Positions 1-7,100 of a stretch of 12,475 nucleotides of DNA are shown in pieces. The notes below the pieces were generated by a model. That model worked only from the letters and a program-made list of their open reading frames with translations. It was not told where the DNA came from and ran no database searches. This stretch comes from an uncultured Ignavibacteriales bacterium (GTDB taxonomy: Bacteria; Bacteroidota; Ignavibacteria; Ignavibacteriales; Ignavibacteriaceae): positions 1 through 12,475 of the forward strand of contig CAIWTC010000513.1 in assembly GCA_903915485.1 (NCBI GenBank), written 5' to 3'. A program made the translations under genes and the position numbers. The first letter of the stretch is position 1. Each line of letters begins with the position of its first letter.

Positions 1-31
1 AAAAAAGGACGCAAACCCACTTTGCGTCCTT
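1..31 (-). terminator. Rho-independent terminator closing the signalling cluster
   Basis: Bases 7-15 (ggacgcaaa) pair perfectly with 21-29 (tttgcgtcc) around a 5-nt loop, and two further A-T pairs extend the stem to 11 bp. Read on the minus strand, the stem is followed by at least six T (complement of 1-6, cut by the window edge). This is the classical stem plus U-tract layout. It lies about 95 nt beyond the stop of the last kinase gene. The A-rich left side is not a good U-tract for plus-strand transcription, so it mainly serves the minus-strand genes. A second small hairpin (gttgc/gcaac, 41-53) lies between it and the gene. Confidence 0.8.
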
Positions 32-124
32 ATCCAAGTTGTTGCCATGCAACTTATACGCCTATAAAGACCTTTCGCATACATCCCAACGAACTTAGCC
101 ATACTCGTAAATAGCTATTTCTAA

Positions 125-2047
125 TTAAGCAGCACCTAATGCTGTGCTAACTTTATTCAGCAAATCCTGTCGTTGAAAAGGCTTCTCCAAAATATCATCA
201 CAACCTGCCGCTTTTATATTATATATGTCATTGCCCAGCCCGGTAAGCAGGATTATCGGAATATTCGGGTTCCGAAAACTGTTCCGAATTAGCCGGGATA
301 CTTGCAGACCATCTAAGCCTTGCTTCAGGGAATTATCAATTAGTATCAAATCATATAAACTTTCATCTAGCAGCTCAAGAGCTTCTTCTGCACTATTTGC
401 GATTATCGTTTCGTAATTGACTTTTAGAATTACTTCGATAAATATTTGATTTGCCTCATCATCTTCAATAATAAGAACTTTCGGTTTTTTTCCATCCGGT
501 GAAGGGCTGGAGGGAATAATATCAAACTCCTTTATGGCGGCTTGCACGCCTGAAACTGTGCTCTCAGGTAAGTTGATGATTTTAAAAAGGGGTGATTCAG
601 GGTATTTCGGAATTATATTTGATTGTTCGTTATTCAAATTATTAAAACAAACTATGAATTCTGTCCCTTCGCCCTTTTTGCTTATCGCTGATATACATGC
701 ACCAGACAGATTAAGTAATTTTTTAGTAAGTGGAAGCCCAAGCCCTAATCCTTCATAAGGCCTACAATAGCCTATCAATTCTTGAGAGAAAGGCTCAAAC
801 AACTGATCTAAATATTCTTCTGCAATTCCCAACCCGGAGTCAATTATCGAGAGACACAGGTTGTCTGATTTATCCCGTGTAATAGAAACCCTGATAGTAC
901 CGGCTTTTGTGTATTTAACTGCATTGCTTAAAAGACTTTCAAATGCTCTGATTAATGCTTTTGGATCAGCAAAAATTGTGTCATCAAGTAATGTCGAGTC
1001 GAAAGACATTTGGATATTTTTACCGGATAACTGCTTCTGATAACTATTTATCAGTGATTGTAAAATATGTGCCAGCGACACTGTTTCCTTACATAGAATA
1101 TAATCACCCACCTGCAGGCGAGAGTAAATTAGAATTTGGTCCACCGTATTTATAAGGCGTTGTGAAGCAGCTTCCAGTGAAGAATAGAGCATTTTATCAC
1201 TATCAGCTACTAAGTCAGAATAACTTTCAAGTATAAGACCGGTACTTCCCAGAATCCCATTCAAAGGAGTACGGATTTCATGAGAAATATTACCGATAAA
1301 CGCGTCAATTAATTTTTCAGACAAATCAGCCTTCCTCTTGAAGTCAGTAAGTTTACCTAATATTCCTATATCCTCGGTGATATCTTTTATAACCGTGAGA
1401 TAGCGAACGACAATTCCCTCTTCATTTAGAAGGGGAGTAATAGTGTAAGATTCCCAGAACTGCTTACCACTCACTTCTATTCTGTGAAATTCTCCGACCC
1501 ATTTATTCCCGGTGGAAATAGTATCCCATATGGATAGATACGCCTCTTCAGTTATTTCAGGGGAGTAAACAACGCGTAAGTTTTCTCCAACTAACATGCC
1601 GGATGCTGGCCCGAACCGTTCATATGTTTTAGTATTTGCAAATTCAATTATTCCATCAAGATTAAAAATAAATATTGTTGCATCCACTTGTTGAACCACC
1701 TGCAAAAGTGTATTCAAATTTATTTGAGACTCTTTACGGGAAGTAATATCCCTGTAAATGTTCATTGTCAATCGCCGGTCCATAAAATCAAAGAAAACTT
1801 CTTTAACATTTATATTTAAGGTCTCACCAAGTCTGTTTTTAATTACTGTTTCATAATATTCTCCTCCGACTGCTCGAAATTCCTCAGCTTTTGGATTTCT
1901 TAGCTTGGCAGCTTCTTCGGCTATGAAGTCAGTAATATGTGAAACCACCAGGTCTTCTCCTATACCTGCCTTTAGAGATTTTATCTCAAGCTTTAGAATT
2001 TCTATTTCCTGCAGAAGTTCTTCTCGTGTACTCGTAACATTATTCAT
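125..2047 (-). CDS. Hybrid sensor histidine kinase (PAS, HisKA, HATPase, receiver)
   Basis: Soluble hybrid kinase of 640 aa when started at the ATG at 2047. Seen in order: an N-terminal helical, probably coiled-coil stretch (about 5-30); a partial PAS domain ending in YRDIT (about 60-102); a full PAS domain ending in VIKDIT (about 110-224); a HisKA H-box NISHEIRTPLNGI with the phospho-accepting His at 256; and a HATPase domain with SNAVKYT (N375), DSGLGI (403-408) and GLGLGLPL. A C-terminal receiver (522-640) has Asp pair 529/530, phospho-acceptor D571, T602 and K622. No membrane span is visible, so a cytoplasmic kinase is likely. The receiver has SLKQGLDG where MPxMDG is usual. An upstream in-frame TTG at 2101 would add 18 aa but has no ribosome-binding site. 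The ATG has AAGGAA 11 nt upstream, so I prefer it. Substrate and signal are unknown. It is last in the cluster, before the terminator. Confidence 0.93.
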   Translation of the reverse strand: MNNVTSTREELLQEIEILKLEIKSLKAGIGEDLVVSHITDFIAEEAAKLRNPKAEEFRAVGGEYYETVIKNRLGETLNINVKEVFFDFMDRRLTMNIYRDITSRKESQINLNTLLQVVQQVDATIFIFNLDGIIEFANTKTYERFGPASGMLVGENLRVVYSPEITEEAYLSIWDTISTGNKWVGEFHRIEVSGKQFWESYTITPLLNEEGIVVRYLTVIKDITEDIGILGKLTDFKRKADLSEKLIDAFIGNISHEIRTPLNGILGSTGLILESYSDLVADSDKMLYSSLEAASQRLINTVDQILIYSRLQVGDYILCKETVSLAHILQSLINSYQKQLSGKNIQMSFDSTLLDDTIFADPKALIRAFESLLSNAVKYTKAGTIRVSITRDKSDNLCLSIIDSGLGIAEEYLDQLFEPFSQELIGYCRPYEGLGLGLPLTKKLLNLSGACISAISKKGEGTEFIVCFNNLNNEQSNIIPKYPESPLFKIINLPESTVSGVQAAIKEFDIIPSSPSPDGKKPKVLIIEDDEANQIFIEVILKVNYETIIANSAEEALELLDESLYDLILIDNSLKQGLDGLQVSRLIRNSFRNPNIPIILLTGLGNDIYNIKAAGCDDILEKPFQRQDLLNKVSTALGAA

Positions 2048-2068
2048 AATTATTTTGATTCCTTGCCG

Positions 2069-2115
2069 CTCCTTAGAGAGCAAACTAATATTTTTGTACA
2101 AAACAGCATAAGGAG
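2069..2115 (-). promoter_or_regulatory. Possible SD-masking hairpin in the leader of the last kinase gene
   Basis: On the minus-strand transcript, CUCCUUA (2115-2109) is exactly complementary to UAAGGAG (2075-2069) 33 nt further on. The second arm is the best Shine-Dalgarno-like sequence in this leader. It sits 21 nt before the ATG at 2047, which is too far for ideal use; the nearer AAGGAA (2064-2059) is just outside the stem. The 7-bp complementarity is seen directly, but a regulatory role is an inference. The first arm also resembles the anti-SD end of 16S rRNA, so this could be chance. Confidence 0.25.
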
Positions 2116-2203
2116 GTAACTAACTATTTTAGTTGTTTTTACTAACATTGACAGTAACTGTTTAGACTCTTAAAATGTATCAATTATTGTATTGCATCTA
2201 CAG

Positions 2204-2236
2204 GCACAAGAAAATGTGCGATTTCAAGGTGTGCGA
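2204..2236 (-). promoter_or_regulatory. Direct repeats and small hairpin, possible regulator site
   Basis: The gap between the LytTR regulator gene and the last kinase holds two exact copies of TCGCACA on the minus strand (2236-2230 and 2221-2215), spaced 15 nt start to start. An inverted half-copy TGTGC (2208-2204) forms a 5-bp hairpin with the second repeat. LytTR proteins typically bind paired direct repeats, and a LytTR gene lies immediately upstream. However, the 15-nt spacing is shorter than the roughly 21-nt spacing described for AgrA-type sites. No convincing promoter was found in this gap. The function is speculative. Confidence 0.25.
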
Positions 2237-2242
2237 ATGAAT

Positions 2243-2284
2243 AATAAAACAAAGAGATTATTACTGTTATCACTTTGTTTTATT
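2243..2284 (-). terminator. AT-rich hairpin across the end of the LytTR gene, weak terminator candidate
   Basis: Bases 2243-2254 (aataaaacaaag) pair perfectly with 2273-2284 (ctttgttttatt), giving a 12-bp AT-rich stem with an 18-nt loop. The upstream arm on the minus strand lies inside the last codons of the regulator gene, and the stop codon is in the loop. The second arm is T-rich but is followed by ATTCATTC rather than a clean T-run. It could protect the 3' end or partly attenuate transcription into the next kinase gene. It is not a standard terminator because the stem has almost no G-C pairs. Confidence 0.3.
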
Positions 2285-3073
2285 TCTAAATATTCGTGAA
2301 ATGTGCTGACTAATAATAAACGGTTTGTTCACTGATCTTAGATAAACTTTGTAAGTATAATTAAACCATTTTTCAACCTTAAAGATATATTTTGTGTTGA
2401 TAATGATACTTCGATGGATCTGCAGGAACTCCTCTTCCGGGAGCGATTTAACCCATGTGTCCATGGTTTGCAATGCTAAAACCTGCTGATGGTCCAGAAC
2501 ATTAACCAAGGTGTAATCGCCTTCTTCCTGGATAAATACAATATCACAGATATTGAGTATTTTTGTTTTTGTTTTGGAACTAATAGTTACATTTCCGGAA
2601 TAGGCTAAAGAAGTATTATCGCTATTAGGTTTGACGGAGACTTTCTCCTCAATTTCTTTAACCAAGGCTTCATCGGAAGGTTCGTTAATAATTAATTCGT
2701 TTCGCTTAGTAACCTGAGTGTGAATTGCATTTAGAAGTTCCTGAAGTTTATAGGGCTTGGTTAAATAGTCATCAGCTCCGTGTTCCATGCCTTTCCTGAA
2801 ATCACTATTTTCAGCCTGAGCAGATAAGAAAATAAACAGCGGTCTTTCTGTGGGCTTTAGGTTTTTCCGCATTAATTGCAAAATTTCATAACCGTCCATA
2901 CCGGGAAGCATGATGTCGCAAAGGACTACATCAAAATGCTTACACAAAATTGTTTCTATCACCAATTTTCCGCCCGGAATAGCATCAACTGTATAACCTT
3001 CTTCTTCAAGCTGCGTAACAAGAAGTTCTCTGATATTTTTATCATCTTCAATTACAAGAACATTCTGTGTCAT
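2270..3073 (-). CDS. LytTR-family response regulator (receiver plus LytTR DNA-binding domain)
   Basis: Two-domain regulator of 267 aa. The receiver (about 1-120) keeps all key residues: D10/D11, phospho-acceptor D53 in CDIMLPGMDG, S84 and K106 in TKPY. A linker (about 121-160) leads to a LytTR domain (about 161-265), recognised by VFIQEEGDYTLV and FLQIHRSIIINTKYI. Known members of this family bind direct repeats as dimers and activate transcription after phosphorylation of the receiver. It starts at ATG 3073 with AGGA 9 nt upstream, only 4 bp after the stop of the preceding REC-kinase gene, so the two are very probably co-transcribed and translationally coupled. It is the only DNA-binding output of the cluster, so it is the likely endpoint of the phosphorelay. 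Its target genes cannot be read from the window; the secreted repeat protein gene and the cluster itself are candidates. Confidence 0.94.
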   Translation of the reverse strand: MTQNVLVIEDDKNIRELLVTQLEEEGYTVDAIPGGKLVIETILCKHFDVVLCDIMLPGMDGYEILQLMRKNLKPTERPLFIFLSAQAENSDFRKGMEHGADDYLTKPYKLQELLNAIHTQVTKRNELIINEPSDEALVKEIEEKVSVKPNSDNTSLAYSGNVTISSKTKTKILNICDIVFIQEEGDYTLVNVLDHQQVLALQTMDTWVKSLPEEEFLQIHRSIIINTKYIFKVEKWFNYTYKVYLRSVNKPFIISQHISRIFRNKTK

Positions 3074-3077
3074 TATA

Positions 3078-4160
3078 TTATTTCCTAACTTTAAATCTAC
3101 AGTTAACAGTCACCGAATCACTTGTGCTGGAAATATCGAAATCGACCTCATAATTTTCACAAGTGTTCTTAACAATGGCCAGTCCCAGTCCTAATCCTCC
3201 GGTAGCGACTTTGCTTTTTCCGAATCGCATAAATTCTCCTATCATCGAAATCTGTTTCCCGGTCATTGTTGAACCGGTGTTGCTTATGGAGAGCAGATAG
3301 TCCGAAAATGATATTCCACCTAGAACGGTAATGGCAGAGCCTTGTGTTGAAAACTTAAATGCATTGTCGATAAGCTCCCGGACAATTCCGGAGAAATGTT
3401 TGTCTGAAATTTTTAGACGACCACGCTCTACTTTCAATGTTAAATCAGCCTCCCGGCCATATTCATTGGCTTTATAAGTTGAAATCTGCTTTATTATTTT
3501 GTCAGGTAAATTGCATTTTTCAGCAGCAAGTCGCTCCTGTTCTTTAGCATCCGATCTTATGACAAACAACTCCAAAAGATAAATATATTTACTAAAAACA
3601 CCCTTCAACATGGTGGCCGATGTAAATATCAGTTTACCAAACTCATGTATCTCCTTTATTGTTAAAGAGCTGTCAACTTCCTGCAAGAGGTCGCTTCCCA
3701 AATATATCGCATTTAAAGGAGTGAGGATTTCATGAGGCAAAGAAAAAACAACATTCTCGCGCAATTGAGTTGTTCTATCCTCCTGAGCCTCGGCTCTGTT
3801 AAGGCGGGTGGTTACAGCATCCAGAATATCTTTTCTGTTAAACGGTTTTGTCAGGTAGTCATCAGCTCCAAGAGTCATTCCTTCCCTAATGTTTTCTCTC
3901 TCCGCTTTAGCTGAAAGGAAAATAAAAGGCTTGTCGAAATTAATTTTTTCGGTATGAATAAGCTTTAAGAGTTCCAGGCCGTCAAGCAATGGCATAGCAA
4001 CATCGCACAAGATTAAATCAGGGTGAAATGTCTTCATGCTGGTAAAACCTTCCATCCCATTTCTGGCTCCGAGAACATCATAGTTTTCTTCTAAAAGGAG
4101 GGCGCAGATGTTTTCGAGAACATCGAAATCATCCTCAATAACTAAAATTTTTCGTTTCAT
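3078..4160 (-). CDS. Receiver-first hybrid histidine kinase (REC, H-box, HATPase)
   Basis: Compact 360-aa protein with the receiver at the N-terminus and no PAS or membrane segment. The receiver (about 1-120) has D10/D11, D53 in LCDVAMPLLDG, S83 and K105 in TKPF. The kinase part has an H-box variant LPHEILTPLNAI (H143), an N-box ELIDNAFKFS (N266) and a G2 box GGLGLGLAIVK (321-331). The G1 box reads SNTGSTM, so the Asp that normally contacts the adenine of ATP is Asn (N294). Similar NTG variants occur in active kinases, so this alone does not make it inactive. With an input receiver and a kinase core it fits a relay or modulation node: phosphorylated by the upstream kinase, acting on the LytTR regulator encoded next (inference). 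It starts at ATG 4160, 4 bp after the preceding stop, with no clear SD, so translational coupling is likely. Confidence 0.92.
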   Translation of the reverse strand: MKRKILVIEDDFDVLENICALLLEENYDVLGARNGMEGFTSMKTFHPDLILCDVAMPLLDGLELLKLIHTEKINFDKPFIFLSAKAERENIREGMTLGADDYLTKPFNRKDILDAVTTRLNRAEAQEDRTTQLRENVVFSLPHEILTPLNAIYLGSDLLQEVDSSLTIKEIHEFGKLIFTSATMLKGVFSKYIYLLELFVIRSDAKEQERLAAEKCNLPDKIIKQISTYKANEYGREADLTLKVERGRLKISDKHFSGIVRELIDNAFKFSTQGSAITVLGGISFSDYLLSISNTGSTMTGKQISMIGEFMRFGKSKVATGGLGLGLAIVKNTCENYEVDFDISSTSDSVTVNCRFKVRK

Positions 4161-4164
4161 ATAT

Positions 4165-7100
4165 CTATTCGTGTTTACTATCTAAAAAAGGAATTCTAAC
4201 GAAGAAGGTTGTTCCTTCATTCTCTTTACTAATGAATCTTATGCTTCCCCCCAGCAACTCGACCCCGCTTTTTACGATTGGCAGGCCTAATCCTGTGCCT
4301 TCTATGTCTGAAGTATTTTTTGCCCGGAAAAAAGCTTCAAAAACAAACTCTTGCTCTTCCGACGGGATACCCATCCCTTTATCTGAAACTATAAGTAGAA
4401 ACCCTGCGCCATCCTCTTCAACTGAAAAAGTAACAGGCGAGAGGGCAGGAGAGTATTTAATGGCATTGCCAATAAGGTTTGTTATTATTTGTCTCAATAA
4501 TTTACTGTCGAAGGTGTAACTATCTTTCTTGAGCCTGAAATTATACTCGACCTGATTGTTCCCTCTGTTAGCCAGTTGATATTCTTCAACAATATCATCA
4601 CAAAATTCATACAAGTTACTTTCTTTTAGTTCTACCGGTGTCTTGTTTGATTCAGCTCTGTCAAGAAAAGCAACATCAGATAACAGGTATGCCAAACCGC
4701 CAACCGAGTTCTGTATTTTATGCAGGTGAAACATTTTTTTTTCATCCGTCCATTTGGAACTATAATATTCTAAAAGTTCTGCGGATGAAAGTATAGCTGC
4801 CAAAGGTGTTCTGAACTCATGGGAAGCGGTTGAAATGAATTGGGATTTCAAATCATTCAATGCTATCTCTTTCGCTAATAATTTTTTTACTTGCTCTTCA
4901 GATTCTTTAGCTTTAGTAACATCTTCGAATATGTAATAACTACCGTAATATTCATCCTCTTCACTTCGGATTTGTGTTGATAACCTTCTGATCATTCGTC
5001 CGAAGGTAAATGGAATCTCATCCTCACTAACAGTGCGGTTTTCCTCGTCCAGAAGAGGTTTAAGGGACTCTTTAAATGCGGGGATATCCATTAATACATG
5101 GAGGCAATCAGGGATGATTTCGCTGTTTTTCAATTCACCGGCATACATTCGTTCAGCCAAATGTTGAATACCCCAAATTTCACAGAACCTATCATTGAAA
5201 TACAATATTTCATCAGTCCGGTTATCTACGATTAAAAATCCTAATGGTGAAGAATTCGCCATCAATTTAAGCAGCCTTTCATTCCAGAGTACTGCTTCAA
5301 TTGCCCGCTTCTTTTCAGTAATATCACGGTAGATGGCCATTATACTTTTGGGGGATCCATCCTGACTAAAATTAGCAGAGCAACTAAATTCCGCACTGAA
5401 TACTTCACCGCTTCTTTTTAGGAGAGAAAATTCTATATTCCGAACCAACCCTTTTTTAATAATTTCCGGAACCAACGCAAGTGCAGTTTGCCGGTCTTCC
5501 GTTTGAATTAATTCAAATACACTTTTACTCAGTACTTCTGACTCGCTGTCATATCCAAACATTTTAACTGCTATCGGATTCATCATTAAGATATTTCCAT
5601 CAACATCGAACAGCGCAATAGGGTCAGGGGATATTTCAATGATTGTACGGAATTTCTCCTCGCTTTGTGCTAAAGCTTCAATGGTGCTTTTGCTTTCGGA
5701 AATGTCCCGCTCGATAAACAATATACCGGAAGGGCTTCCCGCGGCATCATAGAGGAGAGAATAATTTATGTCAACAATGAATTTGGAATTATCAGATTTA
5801 ATAGCAATATATTCTCTTATCTTGTGGTCACTTTCTCCGGCAAGCAATTTGTAAATATTCTCGCGTAACATCTCTTGGCAGGATGCATCTATAAAATCAA
5901 AGACTGATTTCCCGAGCAGATTATTTTTTTGGTCTTGAGAGTAACCATGCGAATATGCTAGTTTATCAGAAACCATCTCTAACTTGCCATCAAAAGCAAT
6001 CACACCAATTCCCTCGGGTGATGTTGAAATAATAGCAGCTAAACGCTGGTTAGTTGTTAGTACCGCATTTTCCGCTTGTTTGCGGCCAGTGATATCATGA
6101 ATAATTAAAAAGAGAATCTTCTGTGAGTTTATAATAATTGGCGAGGTATGTACTTCAACAGTTCTTATACAACCATTAGAAAGATAGTGGGGGGAAATAT
6201 GAACACTCTTTACTCCATTTGCAGCGAGGTTAATTTCCTCTTCTATTTGATAGAGCCAATCAGCATTCAAATCAGTGATATTCATCATACATATTTGCGA
6301 CAATGGGTAGCCATAAAAATTAATAGCTGACTCGTTCGCTTCAATAATATTTCCCGTATTTGTATCTACTAACAACATTATAGCCGAATGATTTGTAAAT
6401 AGTTTTCTGAACCTTTCTTCGCTATCCCGCAATGCCTGCTCTGCCAGTTTCAAATGCGTAATGTCCAGCATGGTACCAAGAACACGATTGGACAGGTCTT
6501 TTAATGCAGGATAAAAAACTCCTTTGCATTCAACATACTTAACTGTTGTTTCTGAAATTACGACTCTAAAATTTATATTAAATGACTTGTGCGTGGCCAA
6601 AAGTAGGGAAAAAGCAGACCTAAACAAGGCTATATCATCCGGATGGATATAAGAGATTAAAAGCGTCAGATTGGTAGAAGGGCTTGTTAAACTGATCTCG
6701 AGTAGTTGAAACATATAATCCGACCAGTTCATTTCATCTGTTTCGATATCATACTCCCAATTTGCAAGCTTTGCAATATTCTGAGCCTCCAGTAATTTCA
6801 GTTCACTTATAGTTAATTTGTCTTCCGCGGCAGCCATCAATGTTATATCTCTGCAAACAATCACTACTCCGGTTATATTATCATTTTCATTCCGGAGAGG
6901 GGATAAGGAGATATTCCATGAAATTATATTCTCATCAAAATTCAGACTCTCGAAGCTGATAGTTGTTGATGCACCTGCTAGAGATTTTTCAGCCTGTGCC
7001 TTGAACAGGATTAAACTTGGATTCGACTCTAAGAGATTTTCTGAATTGAAAGACAGAATGCTTTGAAGTATGACCTGACTATTAATATGCCTTCCATAAT

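Noticed and set aside
2048..2101. TTG start at 2101 for the last kinase
   Set aside because: No ribosome-binding site precedes it and the extra 18 residues show no domain; ATG 2047 has AAGGAA upstream and begins a regular coiled-coil-like helix.
2109..2194. Strong plus-strand SD-like sequence TAAGGAGGTAAC, suggesting a plus-strand gene
   Set aside because: No start codon follows at a usable distance; the next ATG (2174) opens only 21 codons. The motif is better explained as the complement of the leader hairpin arm.
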